A program made the position numbers and the translations under genes. Below are positions 1 to 5,509 of a stretch of DNA of 5,959 nucleotides, piece by piece; the first letter of the stretch is position 1, and every line of letters starts with the position of its first letter. The notes beneath the pieces were generated by a model. That model saw nothing but the letters and a program-made list of their open reading frames with translations. It was not told the DNA's origin and ran no database searches. Source of the stretch: Methanobrevibacter sp. (GTDB lineage Archaea; Methanobacteriota; Methanobacteria; Methanobacteriales; Methanobacteriaceae); assembly GCA_016291275.1 (NCBI GenBank), contig JAEEWY010000095.1:1-5959 (forward strand), read 5' to 3'.

Positions 1-321
1 GGTGTAGCTATGGGTAATGGTACAGACATTGCTATGGAAAGCGGTGATATTGTCATTATGGAAGGAGATCTTGAAAATGTGGTGGCTTCCATACAGTTCT
101 CTAAAAAGGTAATGACAAGAATCAAGGAAAACCTATTTTGGGCATTTGCATATAATATGCTACTTGTTCCTGCAGCTGCAGGTTTGCTTTTCCTACTCTT
201 TGGTATAGTTTTCCGTCCAGAATGGGCTGGTCTAGCTATGGCATTAAGTTCAGTTACAGTAATTAGTTTGTCCTTATTGCTTAAACGTTATGTGCCACCA
301 ATTAAAAAACAAGTTGCTTAG
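1..321 (+). CDS. copA: Cu(+)-transporting P-type ATPase, C-terminal fragment (CopA-like)
   Basis: The frame is open from base 1 and ends at TAG 319-321, giving the last 106 residues of a P1B-type heavy-metal ATPase; the rest lies left of the window. Residues 1-18 (GVAMGNGTDIAMESGDIV) are the conserved end of the ATP-hydrolysing P domain. Two membrane segments follow, at about residues 46-70 and 74-95. The first carries the Tyr51-Asn52 pair (AYNMLLVP) and the second carries Met80-x-x-Ser83-Ser84 (MALSS). In Cu(+)-ATPases the YN pair and the MxxSS motif help form the membrane copper site, so Cu(+) (or Ag(+)) export across the cytoplasmic membrane is the best call. Zn/Cd-type P1B pumps use other residues here. 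The protein ends in a short basic tail (KRYVPPIKKQVA). The N-terminal metal-binding domains, CPC motif and DKTGT site cannot be checked. The gene converges on the membrane protein gene to its right and is followed at once by a hairpin and T-rich repeats. Confidence 0.9.
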   Translation, partial: GVAMGNGTDIAMESGDIVIMEGDLENVVASIQFSKKVMTRIKENLFWAFAYNMLLVPAAAGLLFLLFGIVFRPEWAGLAMALSSVTVISLSLLLKRYVPPIKKQVA

Positions 322-323
322 TT

Positions 324-368
324 ATTCCATTGTTTAATTAATCGAACTTTTAATTAAATGAATGGAAT
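324..368 (+). terminator. Long hairpin behind the copper ATPase gene, probable terminator
   Basis: ATTCCATT (324-331) pairs perfectly with AATGGAAT (361-368), and TTTAATTAA (333-341) pairs perfectly with TTAATTAAA (350-358). This gives 17 base pairs, interrupted only by G332 against T359-G360, around an 8-nt loop (342-349). The structure begins two bases after the ATPase stop codon, and a T-rich stretch (369-440) follows on the + strand, so it reads like a terminator for the rightward transcript. Archaeal termination depends mainly on the T tracts, so the hairpin may instead protect the mRNA 3' end. The same fold forms on the other strand, about 80 bases past the end of the leftward gene, but no T run follows it there. 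Confidence 0.6.
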
Positions 369-380
369 TTTATTTTCTAT

Positions 381-428
381 TTTTTAATCATATTTTTAAT
401 CATATTTTTAATCATATTTTTAGTCCTT
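381..428 (+). repeat. 12-bp T-rich tandem repeat, three perfect copies plus one degenerate
   Basis: The unit TTTTTAATCATA is repeated exactly at 381-392, 393-404 and 405-416. A degenerate fourth copy (TTTTTAGTCCTT) lies at 417-428, and a further T run follows at 430-436. Each copy supplies a T5 tract on the + strand, which is the signal archaeal RNA polymerase needs to terminate. The array lies between two convergent genes, 60 bases behind the copper ATPase stop, so it may act as a series of terminators for that gene. It could also be a simple slippage-prone repeat with no function. Confidence 0.75.
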
Positions 429-451
429 ATTTTTTTAATCCTATCTTTTAA

Positions 452-1291
452 TTAATAATCTTTTTTTAAATCATCAGCACTTTCATCATTATTGTTCTTG
501 ATTAACTCTTCCAATTCTTCAAATTTTTTATTGAAGTGTCTTGAGACAAGTGCTGTAGCTAATGTTGCGGTACCAACACCTGATAGGATATATCCTCCCC
601 AAACAAGGAATAAGCTATTCAATTTACCAATTGGGCTATCCCCTAATACAGCATAACCATTACTTGTAAATGCATTTGAAACCATTACCAATGAGTCCAA
701 TAAATTTTTTCCTTCAGCAAAGGAAGTAAAAATGAAACTTACAAATACAAGCCCAAATAACAACAAGATACTAATTCCCAATCCATTTGATTCAGTATAA
801 TGAATGAATTTGCCATAATACACTTTTATCACATAAGCTAATCCTATAAAATGAATGGCTAATAATATCATCAATAATATTGCAGGGTCATCAAGGGTAG
901 AGTGTAGCAATGAAGAAAGAGGTATTAAAAATACCATGATTATTTTTTCTGTTGTGGTATCTTTTTTAATTGCCAAACAGGCTATCAATGATACGATGGT
1001 GTCATAAAAAATGAAATGTCTGTAAAAGTCATCTGATGTCCAAAATACTATTGAATAAAGGATATCTACAAAACAAAGTGTTATTATCATAAGATAAAAT
1101 ACTTGTTTTAATGTTTGAGTCTCTTCCTTAGGCAAATATTCTGTTGCATTCAATAATCTGTTATGCCTATTTCTCTTGAGATATTTGATTATGTATGAAC
1201 TTATAAAATAAAGTCCAAAGAAGAATACTACTGCTAAAATAATGAATATTATTTGTTCTGTTATGTACATGAGACTTGCTTGACTAACCAT
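452..1291 (-). CDS. Membrane protein with potassium-channel-like pore module and atypical filter
   Basis: This is a 279-residue integral membrane protein that I cannot assign to a named family. Hydrophobic segments lie near residues 14-36, 63-84, 90-108, 116-129, 137-159, 172-192 and 225-250. The last two bracket a short amphipathic loop (about 199-220) reading AFTSNGYAVLGDSPIGKL, followed by a helix ending GTATLATALVSRHF. This matches the helix-pore-helix plan of K+ channels (TVGYGD..P...G+L, then TA-LAT), but the filter would be S-N-G-Y-A in place of T-V-G-Y-G. No regular arginine row marks a voltage sensor. The tail (about 251-279) is charged and acidic. The gene lies downstream of trkH on the same strand, 149 bases away, which suggests a role in potassium or cation movement; that is inference. 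The start chosen is ATG at 1291, seven bases after a weak purine-rich GTGGGG. A TTG eight codons upstream (1315) is in frame but has no ribosome site. ATG at 1270 is a third option. Confidence 0.7.
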   Translation of the reverse strand: MVSQASLMYITEQIIFIILAVVFFFGLYFISSYIIKYLKRNRHNRLLNATEYLPKEETQTLKQVFYLMIITLCFVDILYSIVFWTSDDFYRHFIFYDTIVSLIACLAIKKDTTTEKIIMVFLIPLSSLLHSTLDDPAILLMILLAIHFIGLAYVIKVYYGKFIHYTESNGLGISILLLFGLVFVSFIFTSFAEGKNLLDSLVMVSNAFTSNGYAVLGDSPIGKLNSLFLVWGGYILSGVGTATLATALVSRHFNKKFEELEELIKNNNDESADDLKKDY

Positions 1292-1340
1292 TAATTTTCC
1301 CCACTCAACTTTCAATAATAATAATTATGATTTTATGAGT

Positions 1341-1370
1341 AATTAAGTTATGTATTATCTTAACTTAATT
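1341..1370. other. Perfect 10-bp inverted repeat (stem-loop) between trkH and the pore-like gene
   Basis: AATTAAGTTA (1341-1350) and TAACTTAATT (1361-1370) are perfect reverse complements around a 10-nt loop. The element lies about 50 bases upstream of the pore-like gene's ATG and 71 bases past the trkH stop, so a leftward readthrough transcript would carry it as a hairpin. No T run follows on the - strand, so it is not a typical archaeal terminator. A repressor site, an mRNA processing or stability element, or a chance AT-rich palindrome are all possible. Its left arm and loop are part of a 23-bp direct repeat. Confidence 0.55.
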
Positions 1371-1381
1371 ACCTTTATGAA

Positions 1382-1416
1382 TTTTGGAGTAGATTTTGGA
1401 TAGATTTTAGAGTAGA
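1382..1416. repeat. Degenerate 12-bp tandem repeat, about three units
   Basis: Three consecutive units can be read: TTTTGGAGTAGA (1382-1393), TTTTGGATAGA (1394-1404, one base shorter) and TTTTAGAGTAGA (1405-1416). A decayed fourth start follows (ATTTGGGGG, 1417-1425). The array lies between the two copies of the 23-bp direct repeat and fills much of the gap between trkH and the pore-like gene. It has no recognisable coding or promoter role. Its period of about 12 matches the unrelated-sequence repeat near 381-428. Confidence 0.6.
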
Positions 1417-1440
1417 ATTTGGGGGCAATTAAGTTATGTA

Positions 1441-2919
1441 TTATCTTAAGTTTATTATTCTTTTGAACTTTCTTTTAGCTAACTTTAAGCTTTGGTCAAA
1501 TGTTCTGAATCCTAATTGTATTGTAAGTAAAATAGGAATGATTTCCAATCTTCCTAACCACATCAAGAATATCAGCATTATCTTAGGTAATGTTGCTAAG
1601 CTTCCATTGATCATGCCAGTGCTTAATCCAACGTTACCTATTGTAGAGGTCACATCAAACAGTGAATTGATTGGGTCATTTGTATAGAAAGTCATTATTA
1701 TCCATGATACAATCAAAAACATCAGATAGACTATTATGTATGAAGATGCTTCCTTGATTTCCCTTTCATTAAAGGTCCTGTTGGCTATCTTGGTGCTAAC
1801 AACTCTTTTAGGTGCAATTACGTTTGTAACGGTAAGATTTATTCCTCTTAAGAATGTGATTACACGGATTATCTTTACAGCACCTACAGTTGATCCTGAG
1901 GAACCACCCATAACCATCAATATCATTATAATGATCAATGATGCAGGAGCCCAAGATGCCATTTCACTGGAACTTGCAATATTTGCCCCTGTTGTTGTCA
2001 CTGCAGAAACTATATGGAAAATTACATTCATTGGAGCCATGTGGGTTATTGCAGCAATCAATATTCCACTGATTATGATGCTTAGGATAATCGCTTGGAA
2101 TTGTATATCTTTTATTATGGATTTTCCTTTTGTCTTGACTATATTATAATGGACTGCAAAGCTTGTAGCACCCAATAGCATTAAAATCATTGTGATAATA
2201 TAGACAATGTTGTTGTTATAGAACCCTACATTTGCATTCTTTATTGACATTCCTCCAGTGGAAATTGTGGTAAATGTAAGATTTACAGAGTCAAAAAGAG
2301 GGAGTCCGGCCAAAATGTATAGGATGATACCGAATAATGTGTAAATAAGGTATATTTCTATTGTTTTTTTAAGGGTGTTCTTTATGTTTGGCCTAATCCT
2401 ATCGTCTCTTGCCTCAGATTTGTATAGCTTAAACGCGGATGTTCCAGGTTTAATAAGGAGGCTAATGAAAATAATTACCACTCCCAATCCTCCAATCCAT
2501 TGTTCCAGGCTTCTTAAAAATAGTATTGATCTTGGCAAGATTTCCACATCATTGAACATGGTCAATCCACTTCCAGTCCATGCGGAAATGTTTTCAAAAA
2601 AAGCGTCTATAAATGAAATGTCAAGCATCAGCATCATTATGATAGCGCCTACAAATCCTGCCCATAGCCAAGCAACACTTGATATGAACATTCCATGCTT
2701 GAATTTAAGCTTATCGTACTCTTTAAATTTTTCAACGAATAGAAAACCTAATCCAATTGATAGTGCTGGTGGAATCAAGCCAATAAGGTAGGAATGTTCA
2801 AGGTAGTAAAGGTCTACGAATATAGGTAGCAGCAAAATTGCACCTATTCCCACCATAATATATCCAAGATAATGCAAGATGATTCTTATATCTTGTCTTG
2901 ATAAGTAATTTATCCTCAT
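1441..2919 (-). CDS. trkH: Trk/Ktr-type potassium uptake protein, membrane subunit TrkH
   Basis: This 492-residue membrane protein has the four-fold helix-pore-helix design of the TrkH/KtrB/HKT superfamily, which moves K+ (sometimes with Na+) across the cytoplasmic membrane. The four pore loops can be read: SAWTGSGLT (112-120), TTISTGGMS (217-225), SAVTTTGANIA (305-315) and TSTIGNVGLSTG (424-435), each with the filter glycine. Other family signatures are WIGGLGVVII (141-150) after repeat one, MGGSSGSTVGAVKIIRV (338-354) after repeat three, and FLMWLGRLEIIPILL (451-465) in the last helix. Length is typical of TrkH. The ATG at 2919 is supported by AGGTGG at 2924-2929, four bases upstream. It is the first gene of a leftward pair with the pore-like protein and is divergent from trpE. 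Family members normally need a cytoplasmic RCK-type partner (TrkA/KtrA); none is encoded here, so it must lie elsewhere or be absent. K+ selectivity is inferred from the family. Confidence 0.93.
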   Translation of the reverse strand: MRINYLSRQDIRIILHYLGYIMVGIGAILLLPIFVDLYYLEHSYLIGLIPPALSIGLGFLFVEKFKEYDKLKFKHGMFISSVAWLWAGFVGAIIMMLMLDISFIDAFFENISAWTGSGLTMFNDVEILPRSILFLRSLEQWIGGLGVVIIFISLLIKPGTSAFKLYKSEARDDRIRPNIKNTLKKTIEIYLIYTLFGIILYILAGLPLFDSVNLTFTTISTGGMSIKNANVGFYNNNIVYIITMILMLLGATSFAVHYNIVKTKGKSIIKDIQFQAIILSIIISGILIAAITHMAPMNVIFHIVSAVTTTGANIASSSEMASWAPASLIIIMILMVMGGSSGSTVGAVKIIRVITFLRGINLTVTNVIAPKRVVSTKIANRTFNEREIKEASSYIIVYLMFLIVSWIIMTFYTNDPINSLFDVTSTIGNVGLSTGMINGSLATLPKIMLIFLMWLGRLEIIPILLTIQLGFRTFDQSLKLAKRKFKRIINLR

Positions 2920-2923
2920 AATT

Positions 2924-2929
2924 CCACCT
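2924..2929 (-). promoter_or_regulatory. Ribosome binding site of trkH
   Basis: On the - strand, AGGTGG is followed by AATT and then ATG. It matches the anti-Shine-Dalgarno end of methanogen 16S rRNA (complement GGAGGTGAT) and fixes the trkH start at 2919. Confidence 0.75.
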
Positions 2930-3058
2930 ATTTAATTAATGGATTGGACTGGATTTCTAATGAATTTATTCTTTTTTGCTTATTTAGAAATCTTATTAAA
3001 TGAATGAAGTTAATAATTAACTTATTATTTTTTAAAATGTTTATTTCATTAAAAATCT

Positions 3059-3087
3059 ATTGAATACTGTTTATAATTATATTCAAT
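3059..3087. other. 8-bp inverted repeat in the trkH upstream region
   Basis: ATTGAATA (3059-3066) and TATTCAAT (3080-3087) are perfect reverse complements 13 bases apart. The pair lies just downstream, in the trkH direction, of a possible TATA box at 3091-3098, where transcription would start. It could be an operator for trkH. In DNA this AT-rich, chance palindromes of this size are common, so the call is weak. The rest of the intergenic stretch on the trkH side (2930-3058) shows no recognisable structure. Confidence 0.3.
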
Positions 3088-3090
3088 GAT

Positions 3091-3098
3091 TATTTAAA
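3091..3098 (-). promoter_or_regulatory. Possible TATA box for trkH
   Basis: Read on the - strand this is TTTAAATA preceded by a run of A, matching the archaeal TATA consensus and identical to the trp TATA box. It would place the trkH start site near 3065-3070 and give a long untranslated leader of about 145 bases. That length, and the many other AT-rich candidates closer to the gene, keep confidence low. Confidence 0.35.
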
Positions 3099-3138
3099 TT
3101 TTTTTATTTGCATTCTAATTATCAAGATTTTTAATTAA

Positions 3139-3199
3139 TGTACATTTTTATACAACAAAGATTTAAATAGTACATTATACATAATAAAGTATACATTAT
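3139..3199 (+). promoter_or_regulatory. Array of TRP-box-like operators (TRTACA) over the trp promoter
   Basis: TGTACA, the published TRP-box consensus for the TrpY repressor of Methanothermobacter, occurs exactly at 3139-3144. One-mismatch copies lie at 3149-3154 (TATACA), 3169-3174 (AGTACA), 3176-3181 (TATACA) and 3190-3195 (TATACA). The longer word TACATTAT recurs at 3171-3178 and 3192-3199, 21 bases apart, and TACATTTT stands at 3141-3148, so most copies are spaced close to whole helical turns. The sites surround the TATA box at 3162-3169 and reach the expected start site, so a bound repressor would block TBP or polymerase. I infer tryptophan-dependent repression by a TrpY-like protein. 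No trpY gene is present in the window. Confidence 0.55.
3162..3169 (+). promoter_or_regulatory. Archaeal TATA box of the trp operon
   Basis: TTTAAATA, preceded by the purine-rich CAAAGA (3156-3161) that can serve as a BRE for TFB. Transcription would start about 25 bases downstream, near 3190-3195, leaving a leader of roughly 50 bases that includes the trpE ribosome site. A second AT-rich candidate, TATATAAT at 3203-3210, is less likely because its start site would fall at or past that ribosome site. Confidence 0.6.
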
Positions 3200-3230
3200 T
3201 AGTATATAATTAAAATATATAATATTAAAA

Positions 3231-3234
3231 GGAG
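3231..3234 (+). promoter_or_regulatory. Ribosome binding site of trpE
   Basis: GGAG (in AAAAGGAGATT) lies seven bases before the GTG at 3242. It supports this non-ATG start; the next in-frame ATG is at codon 50, inside conserved sequence. Confidence 0.75.
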
Positions 3235-3241
3235 ATTAAAA

Positions 3242-4885
3242 GTGTTTTTCCCCATTATTGAAGAAGCAAAAGAAATAGCTAAGGATTCCTCCTATAAAAG
3301 GATTCCAATCAGCTACGAAATATTTTCAGATACAAAAACTTCCATTGAAGTTTTAAGAAGACTTAGGATCTTAAGCAATCATTGCTACATGCTTGAAAGT
3401 GTAGAGGATTCTAAAAATTGGGGAAGATACAGTTTCTTAGGATTCAATCCTATCCTTGAAATCACCTGTCAAGATGGTAATCTCTCTATCAAAGGCAAAT
3501 CCAGCTTCAGTGATTGTGAAATAGAAGATGATGAAGAAAAATGCTTCAAAGTCAAAACAGATAATCCTGGAGAGTATATCAGAGAAATTGTTGAAGAGAA
3601 CAAATCCCCAAAGATTGAAGGGATGCCTCCATTTTCCGGAGGGCTTGTAGGCTATTTCTCTTATGATTACATTAAATACAGTGAACCTTCACTTATCTTG
3701 GATGCACAGAATCAGGATGCATTCAAGGATGTTGACTTGATGCTTTTCGATAAGGTAATTGCATTTGACAATTTTAAGCAAAAGATTGTTGTTATTGTTA
3801 ATATGGAAATAAGTGAAGATCAAAGTTCCATTGAAGAGAACTATGCTGAAGCATGCAAATCCATTTTGGACATAGTGGACATCATTAAGGCAGATAATAT
3901 TGTGGATTTGCTTGATGATGATTTCAATCATCATTTAACCAATAAGAAAACATTGGAAGCTAGTCAAAAAATGAGGGAAATAGATTCCTTGGAAGAGATA
4001 GATAAGATTAGAAAGGAAATTACCAAACATTTGCCTATTGAACTTAAATCCGATTTCAGATACTTGTTTTCAAAAGATGAATACTGCGATATGGTTGAAA
4101 AGGCAAAGGATTACATTACAGAAGGAGACATATTCCAAGTCGTGCTTTCAAATAGAATTGAAGCGGATATTGAAGGAAGCCTGTTTGATGTTTATAGGGT
4201 CTTAAGAACTACAAACCCTTCACCTTATATGTTCTATTTCTCAAGTGATGACATAGAGATTGCAGGTGCAAGTCCAGAAACCCTTGTAAAGCTTGTTGAC
4301 AATCAGGTCTACACTTTCCCTCTTGCAGGAACAAGGCCAAGAGGAAAGACAGATGAGGAAGACAGATTATTGGAAGAGGACTTGCTTGCTGATGAAAAGG
4401 AATTGGCTGAACATAATATGCTCGTTGACCTTGGAAGAAATGACATTGGCAAAATAAGTGAAATAGGATCTGTTAAGGTAAACAGATACATGGATATTGT
4501 AAGGTTCTCCCATGTGATGCATATAGGGTCAACTGTTGAAGGGATTCTGAGAGAAAATTATGATTACTTATCAACAATTGATTCAATCCTTCCTGCTGGA
4601 ACTTTGTCTGGAGCTCCAAAGATAAGGGCATGTGAGATAATCAATGAACTTGAAGACAATAAGAGAGGAATCTATGGTGGAGCTATTGGATACATCGACT
4701 TGACAGGCAATCTAGACACTTGCATTGCAATCAGGATTGCATTTGCAAGAGACAAAAAGGTTTTCATTAGAGTTGGTGCAGGCATTGTTGCAGACAGTGT
4801 TCCTGAGAATGAATTTGTAGAATGCAACAATAAGGCGAGAGCTGTTATGGATGCTTTAAGGATGGCAGATGGAGGGATAGAATGA
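3242..4885 (+). CDS. trpE: Anthranilate synthase component I
   Basis: TrpE converts chorismate and ammonia (delivered by TrpG from glutamine) to anthranilate and pyruvate, the committed step of tryptophan synthesis in the cytoplasm. The 547-residue product has the N-terminal regulatory domain with the LES motif (51-53) and, in the catalytic domain, NPSPYMF (325-331); together these form the tryptophan feedback site in known TrpE enzymes. Catalytic-domain signatures follow: ASPET (343-347), PLAGTRPRG (360-368), AEHNMLVDLGRND (389-401, with the family's active-site His at 391), LPAGTLSGAPK (450-460), GGAIGYID (479-486) and the Mg-binding end SVPENEFVECNNKA (519-532). The PLAGTRPRG and LSGAPK signatures and the adjacent trpG favour TrpE over PabB or isochorismate synthase. 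The start is GTG, supported by GGAG. It is slightly longer than the 520-residue E. coli enzyme, with an acidic, lysine-rich linker at about 190-270. It opens the operon, overlaps trpG by four bases, and contains only one tryptophan (residue 60). Confidence 0.96.
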   Translation: MFFPIIEEAKEIAKDSSYKRIPISYEIFSDTKTSIEVLRRLRILSNHCYMLESVEDSKNWGRYSFLGFNPILEITCQDGNLSIKGKSSFSDCEIEDDEEKCFKVKTDNPGEYIREIVEENKSPKIEGMPPFSGGLVGYFSYDYIKYSEPSLILDAQNQDAFKDVDLMLFDKVIAFDNFKQKIVVIVNMEISEDQSSIEENYAEACKSILDIVDIIKADNIVDLLDDDFNHHLTNKKTLEASQKMREIDSLEEIDKIRKEITKHLPIELKSDFRYLFSKDEYCDMVEKAKDYITEGDIFQVVLSNRIEADIEGSLFDVYRVLRTTNPSPYMFYFSSDDIEIAGASPETLVKLVDNQVYTFPLAGTRPRGKTDEEDRLLEEDLLADEKELAEHNMLVDLGRNDIGKISEIGSVKVNRYMDIVRFSHVMHIGSTVEGILRENYDYLSTIDSILPAGTLSGAPKIRACEIINELEDNKRGIYGGAIGYIDLTGNLDTCIAIRIAFARDKKVFIRVGAGIVADSVPENEFVECNNKARAVMDALRMADGGIE

Positions 4886-5451
4886 TTCTACTTATAGACA
4901 ATTATGACAGCTTTTCATATAACCTATTCCAATTGATTGGTGAAGTTAATCCAGATATAATGGTTTATAGAAATGATAAGATAAGCATTGATGAAATTAG
5001 GGCTTTGAATCCTGAAGCAATCATATTGTCTCCAGGTCCTGGAAGATGTGAAAATGCTGGAATCTGCATAGATATAGTTAAGGAATTTTATAGTGAAATT
5101 CCAATTTTAGGGGTCTGTTTAGGCCATCAGGCAATCTGCACAGCATTTGGAGCTAAGGTTTCATATGCAAAAAGATTGATGCATGGAAAGTCTTCAAGAA
5201 TTTCTTTAGAATCAGATTCCATTTTTGAAGGGTTGCCAAAGGAGATAACCGTTGGAAGATATCATTCATTAAGCTTGTTGGAGGATACACTTCCAGATTC
5301 ATTGAAAATCATATCCAAATCAGAGGATGATGGTGAAGTCATGGCTGTAAAGCATAAGGAATTTGATGTCTATGGGCTTCAATTTCACCCAGAATCAATA
5401 TTGACACCAGATGGATTGACAATTATGGAGAATTTTTTAAATAAATTATAG
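4882..5451 (+). CDS. trpG: Anthranilate synthase component II, glutamine amidotransferase
   Basis: TrpG hydrolyses glutamine and passes ammonia to TrpE in the anthranilate synthase complex. The 189-residue protein is a complete single-domain class I amidotransferase. It has the N-terminal LLIDNYDSFSYNL (3-15), the oxyanion-hole segment LSPGPGR (49-55), the nucleophile elbow GVCLGHQAI with Cys79, the MHGKSS segment (100-105), RYHSL (126-130), and the His169/Glu171 pair in QFHPES that completes the triad. Length is normal for an unfused TrpG. In other organisms the same subunit can also serve PabB in folate-type synthesis, but its place right after trpE makes the tryptophan role primary. The ATG at 4882 overlaps the trpE stop as ATGA, with GGAGG at 4871-4875 inside trpE, six bases before the start. 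This is typical of translational coupling and equal subunit output. The protein contains no tryptophan. Confidence 0.96.
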   Translation: MILLIDNYDSFSYNLFQLIGEVNPDIMVYRNDKISIDEIRALNPEAIILSPGPGRCENAGICIDIVKEFYSEIPILGVCLGHQAICTAFGAKVSYAKRLMHGKSSRISLESDSIFEGLPKEITVGRYHSLSLLEDTLPDSLKIISKSEDDGEVMAVKHKEFDVYGLQFHPESILTPDGLTIMENFLNKL

Positions 5452-5509
5452 TAAAACTGATTAATTAAAGACATTATGAATTTTTAAAAAGCAAGAAAAA
5501 GGGATTTTT
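5452..5509 (+). other. trpG-trpD spacer with ribosome binding site of trpD
   Basis: These 58 bases separate trpG from trpD, in contrast to the overlapping trpE-trpG junction. They hold two short AT palindromes, TTAATTAA (5461-5468) and TTTTTAAAAA (5481-5490), too small to be called a terminator. AAGGGA (5499-5504) lies five bases before the trpD ATG and is the likely ribosome site. No TATA box with good spacing is evident, so trpD is probably cotranscribed with trpEG. Confidence 0.5.

Larger units (their letters stand above)
1341..1449. repeat. 23-bp direct repeat pair spanning the end of trkH
   Basis: Bases 1341-1363 and 1427-1449 are identical over 23 positions (both start AATTAAGTTATG and end TTATCTTAA), 86 bases apart. 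The right copy includes the last two codons and the TAA stop of trkH plus 14 bases beyond it. The left copy is intergenic. Only the left copy is completed into a perfect hairpin by the bases that follow it (ACTTAATT, against AGTTTATT at the right copy). A local duplication of the trkH 3' end is the simplest explanation. Confidence 0.85.

Noticed and set aside
324..368. Inverted terminal repeat of a mobile element
   Set aside because: The two arms sit 8 bases apart as a hairpin, with no transposase and no matching partner elsewhere in the window.
381..428. CRISPR array
   Set aside because: The 12-bp units are directly abutting with no spacers, so this is a tandem repeat.
1341..1449. Insertion-sequence target duplication
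   Set aside because: The 23-bp repeats flank only 63 bases with no coding capacity or terminal inverted repeats; a local duplication is simpler.
1436..2791. Several open frames of 83-138 codons on the + strand (1436-1687, 1736-2149, 2375-2791)
   Set aside because: All lie opposite trkH, whose four pore motifs are intact. The frames show no family motif and read as antisense of membrane helices.
3190..3241. Trp leader peptide, attenuator or T-box ahead of trpE
   Set aside because: The expected leader has no start codon followed by Trp codons, no stable stem and no T-box sequence. Repressor sites at the TATA box fit better for an archaeon.
3689..4491. Open frames on the - strand at 3689-3934 and 4309-4491
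   Set aside because: They lie inside trpE, whose conserved motifs run through the same stretch; no ribosome site or motif supports them.
3242..4885. Para-aminobenzoate synthase (PabB) instead of TrpE
   Set aside because: The tryptophan-site motifs LES and NPSPYMF, plus the overlap with trpG and the following trpD, favour TrpE.
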